Assembly (NCBI GenBank): GCA_028456385.1
Contig: JALNQF010000043.1
Coordinates: 124,001 to 188,000 of the forward strand
Direction of reading: 5' to 3'
DNA from: Ophiosphaerella korrae
Taxonomy: Eukaryota > Ascomycota > Dothideomycetes > Pleosporales > Phaeosphaeriaceae
Length of the DNA: 64,000 bases
This document shows, piece after piece, positions 11,733-22,866 of the stretch. How positions within the stretch are numbered: position 1 is the stretch's first letter; each line of letters opens with the position of its first letter. Under the pieces are notes generated by a model. That model worked only from the letters and a program-made list of their open reading frames with translations. It was not told the origin of the DNA and made no database searches. A program made the translations under genes and the position numbers.

Positions 11733-12200
11733 CAAGAAGAGGGAACTGATGAAGGCTGTGATCTAATCAGATTCCTAACACCCACGCTAAAGCCTGTCGC
11801 TTCGCCGCTTCTGCCTATTTAGTGGTTGTTTAAACTAGCCGGCGCCGAAATTCGGGCGACGCCCTGCATCACAATTTGAATTCACTCACGAGGACATGCA
11901 AGGATCTACTGGACAAACATTGGGGAGTTTCATAGCCCGCGTGTACATTTACCTTCGCAGCCAATCACACCCTCTAACTTTATCCATTTTTGTAGGCAAT
12001 GTCGATTTCTGCCTCATGCTGGACCCCTCTCTACTGAATTATTCTGTTTCAACTTCAGCTTGAACCAGCTTTTCTCGTCAACCATGCTCCATGATGGAGT
12101 CTGCCAAGAGCGCCAAATGGAAATAAGATGTTATCGCGGCAACGCTAGCACAGCTTGACTCCCAATCGCTGACCCCTGCCCTCGTCGATCACGGTCCAGA

Positions 12201-12209
12201 TTATCAGAT
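12201..12209 (-). promoter_or_regulatory. ATCTGATAA motif 2
   Basis: TTATCAGAT on the plus strand; an exact inverse match to ATCWGATAA. A GATAA core follows 4 bp downstream (GGGCCGATAAC). Confidence 0.7.
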
Positions 12210-12394
12210 GGGCCGATAACAAGTGGGATGAACGTGTGACCATTAACAAATCAGCATTCCGTATCCGCTACGACTTACCGAAGCTGGGTAAATACAATGT
12301 GCAGAATTTGACAGTAGGTGCCCCCCCATCGCTTCGTTTGCGTTTGGGGCGTCGCACCAGGAAACTGCCCCGCTTTCTCAGGTGCAATGGGATG

Positions 12395-12403
12395 ATCTGA
12401 TAA
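12395..12403 (+). promoter_or_regulatory. ATCTGATAA motif 3 (fet3-proximal)
   Basis: Exact ATCTGATAA, 136 bp upstream of the fet3 start codon. Confidence 0.7.
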
Positions 12404-12436
12404 GCGAGCGACTTCGTGGAGAGCGACGACAGGGTC

Positions 12437-12445
12437 TTATCTGAT
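12437..12445 (-). promoter_or_regulatory. ATCAGATAA motif 4 (fet3-proximal)
   Basis: TTATCTGAT on the plus strand, an exact inverse match, 94 bp upstream of the fet3 start. It forms an inverted pair with motif 3, 33 bp apart. Confidence 0.7.
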
Positions 12446-12538
12446 CCCCAGCTGTTGTTGACACACGATCCAATCTTTTCATCTGCATCGACTTTGGTTT
12501 GTCTCTCTGTCTCAATTCTTCGTTCAGCATCTCTCAAG

Positions 12539-14512
12539 ATGGCCATCTCCCTCTCGAACTTCTTGTTGCCAATAGCTCTTTTCGGGACAATCGCACAGTG
12601 TGCGACCGTCACTTACAACTTCGACGTAGGGTGGATGTATGCGAACCCTGATGGACAAGCAACGCGCCCAGTGATGGGTATCAACGGCAAATGGCCAATT
12701 GAACCTATTGTCGCGACAAAAGGAGATCAGGTTATTGTCAATGTGAAAAACTCCCTTGGTAACGAGAGTACAAGTTTGCATTTTCATGGTTTGTATCAGA
12801 AAGGCACGACGCATATGGATGGGTCTGCTGGCGTTTCTCAGTGTAGGATACCTCCTGGAAACTCTTTCACTTATAACTTCACGGTGCGTGAACTCGCGAA
12901 GCCTGAGTCTGATCGATGCTGATTGTGAGCTAGGTCGACCAACCAGGAACCTACTGGTACCACAGCCATGAGCACGGTCAATATCCAGATGGTCTTCGTG
13001 GCCCATTGATTGTGCATGATCCAGAAAATCCTTACAAGGACCAGTACAACGAAGAGATTGTCCTTACACTCTCGGACTGGTACCATGAGAGGATGCAAGA
13101 ACTTCTCAAAGGCTTCATAAGCATCTCCAACCCATCTGGTGCCGAGCCTGTGCCACAAGCTGCGCTACTCAATGATACCCAGAACTTGGGTGTCAAGATC
13201 CAGCCTGGGAAGACGTACCTGTTCCGCATCATCAATATGGCTGCCTTTGCTGCGCAGTACCTCTGGTTTGAGGAGCACACTATGAAAATTGTCGAAGTGG
13301 ATGGTGTGTACACAGATCCAAAGGACGCAAATATGGTTTACTTGACCGCTGCCCAAAGAGTTAGCGTGCTTATCACCACAAAGAACAGCACCAGTTCGAA
13401 CTTCGCCTTCGTAGGCAGTATGGATCAGGTAAGTTATATGTAAACTGTCTAGTATCGTGATCAATATATGCTCATATCAATAAACAGAACCTCTTTGACA
13501 ACGTACCCAAAGACCTGAACCCTAATGTTACTGGCTGGCTCATTTATGACGATTCCAAACCAAAGCCAGCACCCAAGGATATACAAGCTTTTGATCCAAT
13601 TGACGACTTTTCCCTCGTGCCATACGATAAGGAAAAGCTTCTTGATAAAGTCGACCACTCCATAACACTCGATCTCAAGATGGGCGTGTTGAACGATGGT
13701 GCAAACTATGCCTTCTTTAACGATGTTACTTATGTCAGTCCAAAGGTGCCTACGCTATACAGTGTCCTGTCCACAGGCTCCAATGCCACAAATCCAATCA
13801 TTTATGGGTCTAACACGAACTCTTTCATCCTTGGTAAGAATGAAGTCGTCGAGATTGTTCTGAACAACAATGATCCAGGTCGACATCCTTTCCAGTAGGT
13901 CTACAACCTGAAGTATGTAAACTTCGGCTGATCTCTACAGTCTCCATGGTCATGCATTCCAACTCGTCACACGCAGCGAGCCGGAGGCCGGTGCCTACGA
14001 TCCGAACAACAAAACCACATTACCAGCTACACCGATGAAGCGCGACACGGTTCTTGTTTGGCCGAATGGGCATATTGTCCTCCGCTTCCGTGCAGATAAT
14101 CCAGGTGTGTGGCTCTTTCACTGCCACATCGAATGGTGAGTAAAATCCCCGTATAAAGTCTATGTGAGGCATACACTAATCTAGTCCACCGATGTTCAGG
14201 CACGTATCATCGGGTCTGATAGCGACTATGATTGAGCGCCCACTCGATATCCAACAACAGCTCTCAGGCAAGATTCCTGCGGATCATTGGAAGGTTTGTG
14301 AAGCGGGTAACGTGCCGACAAAGGGGAATGCTGCAGGCAACACCGTTGATTTGCTAGACCTTAGAGGGGAGAACAGGAGTCCAGGAACGCTACCCGCAGG
14401 TTTTACAGCCAGAGGCATAGTTGCACTCGTCTTCAGCTGCTTGGCTGCGTTCCTCGGAATGGGGGTGATTGGGTGGTATGGCATGAAGCCTATCAAGTCA
14501 AAGTCTGGGTGA
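12539..14512 (+). CDS. fet3: Fet3-type multicopper ferroxidase
   Basis: Oxidises Fe(II) to Fe(III) at the cell surface and hands it to FTR1. Exons 12539-12883, 12934-13428, 13488-13894, 13941-14135 and 14200-14512 give 584 aa. A signal peptide (to about residue 21) is followed by three cupredoxin domains. All four copper-ligand clusters are visible: [24 protein letters not shown] (split by intron 3) and FHCHIEWHVSSGL (split by intron 4). SDWYHE and [10 protein letters not shown] match the Fet3 subfamily segment carrying an iron-binding Glu. Near the C-terminus one membrane span ([20 protein letters not shown]) is followed by a short Lys-rich cytoplasmic tail, as in Fet3 and unlike secreted laccases. 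Divergence from ftr1 confirms the assignment. Confidence 0.95.
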
Positions 14513-15056
14513 TGCCAAAGACGTGTATATTGGCGCTCGGAGTTTTGAGGCGTAGGTACAGACGAGGAGAGTGCGTTGTTGATCAATCTTGAGCGAAAAC
14601 GGTCGGATGTGGTCCAAGCACTAGAACGGACTAGTGGATTTGATAACGCAACCTCATCTCATCGCTGATGTCGCACGATATTTGCTTTGCTGTAACTGCA
14701 ACGCACATCCCATGCGCTTCAGCTCATTCCGCGTCATTCACACAGTCATGGGGGAGAGAAAGATGGGGCCGATTGTGGGGGAACATCGTCACACAAAGTG
14801 AGCGCGATATCCGGCCGTTATTTCATTAGATACCTCATACATTCGGTGCATACAACGAGATCAAACAAACTAGAGTACATGAAGACACAAGGCGCCAAAC
14901 TAATAGAATTCTTAGGTAGTAATGCAAAGGCAACCCAAAAAAATCTCAGCCACCACCGCCTTTAATGTAATTTTCGCCATTAGGATATCGGAGCTCAATT
15001 ATTCGAGCAGTGAACGTATGAGCATTGATGTGAACCGGGCCACGGATTATTAAAGT
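14513..15056. other. Intergenic
   Basis: 3' flanks of fet3 and the C2H2 relic (convergent). Nothing recognised. Confidence 0.45.
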
Positions 15057-16388
15057 CTAAAGCCTGCATCTAATACTGCCAGTCGACTGCTTGGGATCAG
15101 GGGAATCCTTCTTGACTGAGGCGGGTGATTGGACTTCATCGTCAGACTCAGCCTGGGCCTAAGAGTCACTGTTGGAATCGTATTCATAACTGACCTCCTT
15201 TTTCTACTTGTTAAGCAACTTCTCTGCATGCTTTGGATCGCGCCTACTTTTATTCCCGGGTCGATGGACATGGGTCCAGTAATGCTCCCAGCAATTGTCG
15301 TTCCTGTTGAACTGGCATATGTAATCTTTCCGGCCAGAATGGATTTTCATGTGGCGGTGTAGATGTTCTTGGCGCTGGAGCTTCTTACCACAATGAATGC
15401 CTGCAACCTGGATCCCACAGACTTGTGATTTTCCGGAAGAACCTCCACCGTTCCTTCTCCACTTCTTCGTTCCAGGGATTTGTTCAACATCTTCATCCAT
15501 CCAGATTTCATAACAATCTCCATGAAGGCGGTTCATGTTCCTAGATCGAGATTTTCGAGATTTCTTCCTTGCCAACCTGACCTGTAGCTCCTTCTTTACC
15601 GACTTGCCGCCGGTGGACGAAACCTAGATTGAGCGCTTCATCCGCCTCTCATCTTTGGATGTCTCGAGATCTTCTTGCTTGACGAACACGTCTTGTTGTG
15701 GCGCAAGTGACACATCAACATCATCATAGGACCCTAGCTCTACTTCGGGGGTCGCTGCGTCGACATGGACATACTCACCGCCAAGCAAAGCCTCCGTTGG
15801 GACTATTGTTGAGGCAGCCATCATGTGTGACAGGGCATACTGATACGACTAGGGCGCCTACATGGGTTCTCCATTGACGCCACCTTGACTCGTATTCTCA
15901 TTCATGTAGCCATCGAAGTCTGTGTATAGAACACCAGAGGATGATTCTGCATTCGATATAGGAGTCAAACTTGCCATGTTATTCATCTCGGCGCAAGTTG
16001 TCATTTGAGACGGCAAGATAGTTGGTAGAGATGCGTAGCCCGGCTGTAACCTCATTGACATGGTTTGGTTTGTGCTCTCAGGATGTGCAAAAGTCGGCCA
16101 GGCATCGTATGAAGCATTTTCTGGTCCGGATACCTTGAAGGTGCATTCTATAGGCATTGCCTCCATGGGAGGGTTGTGCATATTTCCCATGGGCGTCGTG
16201 CCCACGAAACTATGATCTGAAAATGGGCTTTGGCCATAACTGGGGGTCGTCGGGCCGAGCGATGACATTGTTGAAGCTGTTGATCCTCGACGAACATCCA
16301 TATCGTACGACGATGAAGGCGTCAATATCTTCGGTGAGCCAGCCAAACAGGGCGAGATCTGAAAGCCATCGCTGGAATTATCAGACAC
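15057..16388 (-). pseudogene. Decayed C2H2 zinc-finger transcription factor with five in-frame TAG codons
   Basis: One minus-strand frame stays protein-like for 444 codons but is cut by TAG at 15858, 15849, 15624, 15204 and 15159, before the TAG at 15057. The N-terminal part is Ser/Pro/Thr/Met-rich (SSLGPTTPSYGQSPF, TTPMGNMHNPPM), as in activation regions. An acidic, Lys-rich linker leads to a finger CGIQVAGIHCGKKLQRQEHL followed by HRHMKIH (C-x8-C-x12-H-x3-H). A second finger starts YICQF but jumps straight to NRNDNCWEHYWTH, lacking its second Cys, so a small deletion is likely. The frame has no ATG before 16301. An acceptor-like AATTCCAG at about 16376-16369 suggests an upstream exon I cannot place. 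It faintly recalls BrlA-class conidiation regulators, which I cannot confirm. Confidence 0.65.
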
Positions 16389-19300
16389 AGAGCGCAGGAA
16401 AGGAGAGCAACCAAATTACAGAACAAAGAGCTTGAGAAGGGATATCTACCGTAGCCTCGAAGATAGACAGACACAAGAATCAATCACTGTTCATCCGATC
16501 AATCAATTGTGACCATCAAATCTGACAGGAATCCTCTCGCCGGTACCTGGAATCCCACATGTTCATGATTGTGTGAGCAGCACGCTGTGGGTGTAAGGGC
16601 CAGCGATCAAAGCCCATATTCCGCTCCACATAAGAGGTGCCTGCTAGTATAGGAGAACTTATTTTAGGTCACGATATAGTGATTGATAATTATTCAGTGT
16701 CTGCCGTTGGAGCAAAGGGGCAGCAAGATGCTGGCCTTTATCAGGACAAGCAACGGTCCCAATGGTGGCAATGATAGGCCAAGTCTTCACTAGCAGTGGT
16801 CTCTACTAGCTGCCATTGTGGAACATATGAAAGCGTGGAGGCACGACCATGAATGTGATGGCATGGCAAAAGAATGGCGCTGGGTATTGAACTGTGCCGG
16901 TGGTACTTGTAAAGAACAATGATCTGGATCGTATGGTACCTTCAAGGGAACCTTACCACAGTCCAGCAAACCTTCTCAACCGATCTAGCAAACTTCGTCA
17001 CGGAGAAATAGAGCACAAGACGAGAATAACGGTATCTAAAGGTACTTCCATGCTCTAGTGTGTCTACTTTGAGGAAAGGATCACGTACAGTCGGTATCTA
17101 ACGGTCGCTGCGCAGCACTGTAACCTAAGGACCCTACCATGGCGGAAGTAGGTCAGCCGCTCATGCGGCTACCGTCTCGACTTACGCCATGCGTTCTATG
17201 TCGTAGAGGGCATGTACAAAGATGTACTCTCTCCACCTACAAATGTTGCACAAACGTCTGCGAATGCAAGTCAACCCCAAACGCTAAGCTGTAGAGAGTA
17301 GAGCGACTCAATGATCCACATTCCTGCAGTTGTTCCCATCGCTAAGACAGTTGTACAATCCTACTTCTTGCTTCATTCGAGTACAAACCATTTGGCCGAT
17401 TTCCTATGTTGATTATTACAGGACTAGCGTAGATCCTGGTGAGAATATTACTGATTGATCACCATGTCTTAGTCAGTGTATGTTTACCACAAAAGCCTTC
17501 TACTCTGCAACCTGCATGAGGTGGGCCAGGTGGTAAAGAATGACAACACAAGCTTGTAGGCGCTTCGGCGAATCGTATCAGCTAATATTTACTGCTTATA
17601 GAAGTAACGTTCCTTTTCTTTTCGCCGCGTTCTGTTTAGGCGTAACTGACAAAATGTTGGGTCACACAACAGAGAAACTGCATATATTGGCTAGGGTTTT
17701 CACCATGATATTCTCTGGGATTGCTTAGGAAGCTTGCCGCGGCCTTCCTCATTGGGTTACAGCGATGCAGGGGACACAGTAGTTCAATCGGCAACATCTG
17801 GCAACCTTCCATCGGTGTAAGTGGATGATGGATTCGAGTAAGCATTGGGGCCTACCGTCACTCCATGACCGACGACCTTTAGCTTCAGGACGTCTCATTA
17901 TGGTCTCTCCTGCGTGCTTGAAGGTGCGCTGAAAAAAAATCTTAACAGGTTGCCAATTCCTGCCGAGTGTCGATCGAGATAGCGCGGGTAGCCGTTGTCA
18001 TCTCGAAATCTGGTACGATCTGTTTCCGTAGACGCGCACAGCAATATCCAACCGTGGGGGGATACACAATACGAAGGCTGGCGGCATCCGCGTTAGTGGA
18101 TCCAGACTATTGCCTTTCGTGTACCCATACCAGTTCAGTCTCTTTTGCGGGGCTGGCAAAGTGACATACATGAGAGATCTCGAAGACTGGACGAGCTCAG
18201 CATTACGGCTTGAAAACATACAGGCCAAGTAATTCTAGAGACTTTGATTTGTAGTACTACCTATCCGAGACCTGCGGAGGATTTCCACGCCCACTTTTTA
18301 GACAAGCTTTGCTGTATTGCGCCAGAAGCAGCAAATTGACTTAAAAAGAGTGAGATTTGTTTTTCAGTCACAGGCTAAGATACTGCAGGCATAAGGCAAT
18401 TCGATACGACCGGTCATGCTCGTGGTAGCCTAAAGCCTCTATCACTGGCATTGCTTTGCTGCTGCGAACTGGGCGATCTGCACTCACCTCACAACGCTGA
18501 GTTAAGAATCCACTTCCCATATGTACTCTCCGAGAACTATGCGGGATTCCTTCAATATCTGCAAAGCAACTAGTCGAGTACTATGTCGTTCACAGACAGG
18601 TGTAGTGGGGCCATGGACTATGGACCTGACGACGTGAAGGAACGTGTTAGCAAGGCAGTTGCGACACTTCCGGGCTAAAGAATTACCAAATCCTTCATTT
18701 CTTGCTGCAGGGGAGCAACGGCATTAAGCGGTGGCGGAGATCCGTTTCCCCCCTCATTCCAATCCTGCATGGCAAGCGTGGAAAACACATCGGCTATCAC
18801 ACCAAAATTCTATTAAAGTCCAAGCAGCGTGGCTCACAGATCATGACCAGAATGGTATGGAGGGCAAGGACGGCGGCAATGATGTTCAAGGTAACAAGTT
18901 CTGACTTGTCAATTACCGTTGACTGCTTTGAAACCCAGTGTTGTGGGAGATACTGCATAGAATATCTCCTGATTGTCAGGTTGCAAGCTAGGCCTAAGGC
19001 TAGTTGCAGGCTATAGCTGCGCGAGAGCGTAAGCCGAGGCTAAAGGGCTGAGGGCCCTTGGGCAATATATACTGTTCTACTCTAATAATCAACGTTGTTG
19101 GTTATTCAAACCTTTTTGGTTGTTTGCCGTAGTGGAGCAGAGCTGCGTTCTTAACACTGATCAGCGAACTTGATGTCCTAACTGTCCATGGAGCGAGGTT
19201 CAACAGTGAACAGCAAGGTACTTGCAGCAATGATCACCGAATGTCAATCCCCGACAAGCATCTTAGACTGACATGACCCATATTATCGGTGAAAACGCGT

Positions 19301-21041
19301 CTCCGCTTTCTTGCAAGGGCGAATAGTGAACCGCGAGCGCACTACCCGGCCCCAGTTGATGTACCATGTACCTCAGAGCACATTGGACTGTTTTCTATGT
19401 AACCTGCAGGTACTTGTGCTCAATAAAGATGCTTACAAAAGCGGCACAATATGCTGTCGTAGCATTTGCGCGCCGTTGACGTTTGGGCTTAGTTGTTTAG
19501 CGTGCGCTCATCTTCCCAAGTTGCTGCTCAACAGCTTTTGGACAGCCGTCTAGACGTGCCAACTTTGACTAGACATCGTTAGATTGTGGTCAACCACCCA
19601 AGAAAGCATTCTAATACCTGCCACTGCAGCACTAGAATAGGCCTCGTTTCGAACTTCCCGTGCGGAGCTTCCCGACTCGTTGATAACGAATACTGCGTCT
19701 GGAGTGTTGCACAGAAAACTGATGAAGAGCTCAGCAGGACTAACAAGATGGCGTGCATGTGTGAGCCCAACAGTAGCCACGAGGTGCTACTTTCAAGATA
19801 TCTGAATTGATTCATCCATGCCAGAGTCACCTGTCTCAGATGGTGAACATATTTCCTCTTCGGACAACAGTAGCCGCCGGGCTGACTTCAGCTGCAAAAC
19901 AGGTTTCAGCAATCTTTTGGTACCTGAGCGTCAGATCGATAGTGCATGATTGGGAAAACAACGAAGCGAGTCCGGCCAGCATTGATGCTGGATCTGATGA
20001 CCATATACGGACATGTCATCTTGTCGAAAAGAGAAGTCAAGATGACCATGAAGACCGTCACGGTCCATAAATCCGCACCAACGCTGACATTGGGAGACCA
20101 GCTCCAAGTGGTGATGGATGAACTCCAATGCTCGATGTGTCGACGCATCTTGGATACAGAGACCAACCAACTCGCGTTACCGTATCTAGGTCCTAGTCCC
20201 TGACGCGCCCACGACAATGCCAAACCTAATGGTTCTCGTGCCTTATAGCTGCAGCTGCAGCGTGCCAGAATGGGTATGGGCTCACCGTTGCAGTGTTTTT
20301 GCTGCCAAAGACACTATCGACGGGGCCGCCCGCTTTATCACATACCCCCGGCTCTCGTGTATCTCACAATCCCGAAACGCAACGGCCCATGGCACAACTT
20401 TTGAATCGATGAAGGCGCATGCCTGGGTTCATCGGCGCGTTGTTAGTAATTGGTAGGCTTTTAGTGCCGAGACACTGCTTGCCTGCTATCCACAACGTGT
20501 CTTGTAATGTCTACCATTTAGGAACTGTGCTATTTCGGAAGTATTAGACTGTTCTTGATGATTCTCCAAGGAGGGCCATGGCGTTTTCAATGCGGTACCT
20601 GGCTTACGGCTTATCTTCGTAGCTGGTGAGCTGGCTGAGAACCAACGCCACTTAACTTACTACAACACCGAACCCCTATCATCCTGATGCCAAATCCTCA
20701 CTCTAGCCAAATTTATGTATAATATACTCAAACGAACTACTCTGTCTCCATGGTGCTGCTTTACAAGTGAAACCTGTGTCCCGCGGGCCATGATCGCATG
20801 ATGGAAGTGTTGTATTCGTTGTTAGTTGGGGTAGGGGTCACTTTTGGTAGTCTCGTCCAGAAACAGGAATTTCATAGCTCAGTATAGAGGCCGGTCTGTT
20901 GGCCATGGCGCCCCAAACCGATCGAGTAAACCAGAAAGCAACTATCACTACCTACACATTTTGCCAACATCACGAGTTTCCTGGCAAAGATATTGCAATT
21001 GCCTGTCATTTACACGCCTTACCTAACCCCGTCTCACCGTC
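16389..21041. other. 4.65-kb region without an intact gene
   Basis: No open frame here has clear protein character, splice structure or a recognised domain. Base composition is mixed, not uniformly AT-rich. Fragments near 19.6-20.4 kb read briefly like coding DNA and then hit stops or frame changes. An A8 run lies at about 17932. AGGGCTGAGGGCCCTTGGGC near 19045 is a short GC-rich near-palindrome. I could not define transposon ends, long terminal repeats, target-site duplications or tRNAs. Confidence 0.45.
19818..20070 (+). pseudogene. Possible remnant of a Ser/Asp-rich coding sequence
   Basis: From ATG 19818 a frame reads MPESPVSDGEHISSSDNSS and runs to a stop near 19941. In another frame a similar acidic/Ser-rich text continues (DWENNEASPASIDAGSDDH) to 20070. 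Together they look like one coding region broken by a frameshift. The family is not recognised and the call is weak. Confidence 0.22.
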
Positions 21042-22317
21042 TCACTTCCACGCCACTTTAGCAAATTCCTCGACATCCGCCAACAAAGCTTCGGGCCTCT
21101 CCAAAGCCGCAAAATGCCCGCCCTGGCTATGCTCCTTGAAACTCACCAATCGAGCCCCCTTCTCCGCCCACGCTCTCGGTACAGGAGCCAATTCCCACGG
21201 AAAATACGAGTACCCAACCGGCTTATCCGTTTTCGCGAAGCTTGGCCTATCACGATACGTGTATATGGATGTTGGATAGCAGCCCGCCAACCAATATAAT
21301 GAGACGCCAGCGAGGATTTCGTCGAGCGGAGGCGTGGTAGCGGGGTCGCTCCAGGCCAGGAACTTCTCGCCGATCCAGGCCAGTTGTGCAATAGGCGAAC
21401 TAGATAGTACAAGCCCGATGGTAGAAGGCTTTGTACCGTGCATCTGCGCATATGCGAATCCGGCGGTGAAGAAGTCGCGCATGCGCTGCACCCCTTTTTG
21501 CTCCTGCTCGCTCAGGTTGTCGTTGGACGGTGGGTTTTTAACTATATCGAGGTCTAGGATGAAGTTGAGGTGTATTCCTTTGCATCCGTCATACGCTGCT
21601 ACTAGGGTGCGCGAAACCATGCTTCCAATGTCGCCGCCCTGCGCGAGGTATTTGTCAAAGCCGAGCGAGAGAAGCAGCTTGTGCATGATGCGCGATGTGT
21701 CGGCGAGCTTCCAGTCCTTGTCTAGTGGGGGGTCGGAAGAGAGGCCGAAGCCTGTGAGGGATGGGACGATGATGTGGTAGGGGAGGGTGTCGGGCGTGTA
21801 TTTGTCACGCAGGAGGGACATCATGGGTAGGAATTCGAGGAAAGAGCCGGGCCAGCCGTGGAAGAAGGCAATTGGGATGGCAGAGGGGTTGTTAGAGAAG
21901 AGAGCAGTAAAGTGCACATTGTAGATGTCGCCGTCATCATCGGTTATGTCTGTTTTGAAGGCTGGGAAGGAGTTGATGCGGGATTCATGGGTGCGCCTGA
22001 AGACCATTTTAGCAGAGTTGATCAAAGTTTTGCCTGATTTTGCATCGTTTTATGATGATATACATGAGTGGCGTTACATACCAGTCAAACTTCTCTTCCC
22101 AGTACTTCTTCGCATCCACAACCCATTTCCTACTCACACCGAATTGGCCATAACTTCCATCATCACGTAAATTCTCATACGTTTCTTTTGCAATAGGACT
22201 GAGCTTCAGCAGAGTCTTATGGTTTTGAATCTTCTCATCATCGACATGAAGTTTGAATGGTGTGGGCTGTTGCTTTGCACCTGGTGGTACCGTGCCAAAA
22301 GGGTTTGCTGACGTCAT
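21042..22317 (-). CDS. Epoxide hydrolase (EHN-domain alpha/beta hydrolase)
   Basis: Hydrolyses epoxides to diols; the substrate is unknown (xenobiotic or secondary-metabolite epoxides are typical). Exons 22082-22317 and 21042-21996 (85-nt intron, GTATGT...TTCAG) give 396 aa. The N-terminal EHN lid region (about residues 18-125) includes RKWVVDAKKYWEEKFDW. FHGWPGSFLEF carries the oxyanion motif, GGDIGS the nucleophilic Asp, SLTGFGLSS the downstream family block, and SQGGHFAALERPE the catalytic His. Length fits microsomal-type fungal epoxide hydrolases, though no clear membrane anchor is seen. The 5' half uses C-ending codons and the 3' end G-ending ones. Confidence 0.92.
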
Positions 22318-22866
22318 TGCTAGAATTGGCTGTTAGAAAGGACGGACGTTAGAAGTTATCGTAGACTGATCTTGGGTTGTGACCAATTTATATCTCTTTG
22401 GTAAACTTAACAACAAACTTAAGGCTAGGCTGACAAATTTTTCACGCGTGTAAGTATGCAGAGGGTCTTGGTAGATCGGCTTCCTGCAGAATTACTGTGA
22501 ATTATTTACTAGATTAGGACTTTCTTACGTCTCCACTTTCTCCTATGGTCCACTAAGACTTCAACTGAGATTGTATTCATCTCAAGTCCTACACAAGGCA
22601 CCTGTAAACTGTAAAATACAGTAAAATTGCGCGGCGCACCGAGTTCCGCTCAGCGGTACAATCTGCAGTTGGCGGTACCCAGCTCGAAGCGGGGAAACCT
22701 TCACACGGCAAGATCAAACATCCGCTTTCCGGGGATCCTCGGTGCCCCACACAGCCTTATCTCTATCAATGCTTATACGATACCATGATAGAAAACCAAT
22801 CTTCCATACAATTGAGGTAACAAATTGACCAATTCATCGAGCGATGAATACATGCAACAATTTCCC
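22318..22866. other. Intergenic
   Basis: 549-bp promoter region of the epoxide hydrolase and 3' flank of the MFS gene. No further feature recognised. Confidence 0.45.

Larger units (their letters stand above)
11678..12538. promoter_or_regulatory. Bidirectional ftr1/fet3 promoter
   Basis: 861 bp between the divergent start codons of ftr1 and fet3. Four exact ATCWGATAA-class motifs lie in it (11724, 12201, 12395, 12437), one near ftr1 and three near fet3, plus a looser CGATAA near 12214. Repression of both genes when iron is replete is the expected behaviour in fungi with SreA/Fep1-type regulators; that role is inferred here. Confidence 0.8.

Noticed and set aside
19020..19100. Terminal inverted repeat of a DNA transposon around the GGGCTGAGGGCCC string
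   Set aside because: No matching second end, target-site duplication or transposase frame was found.
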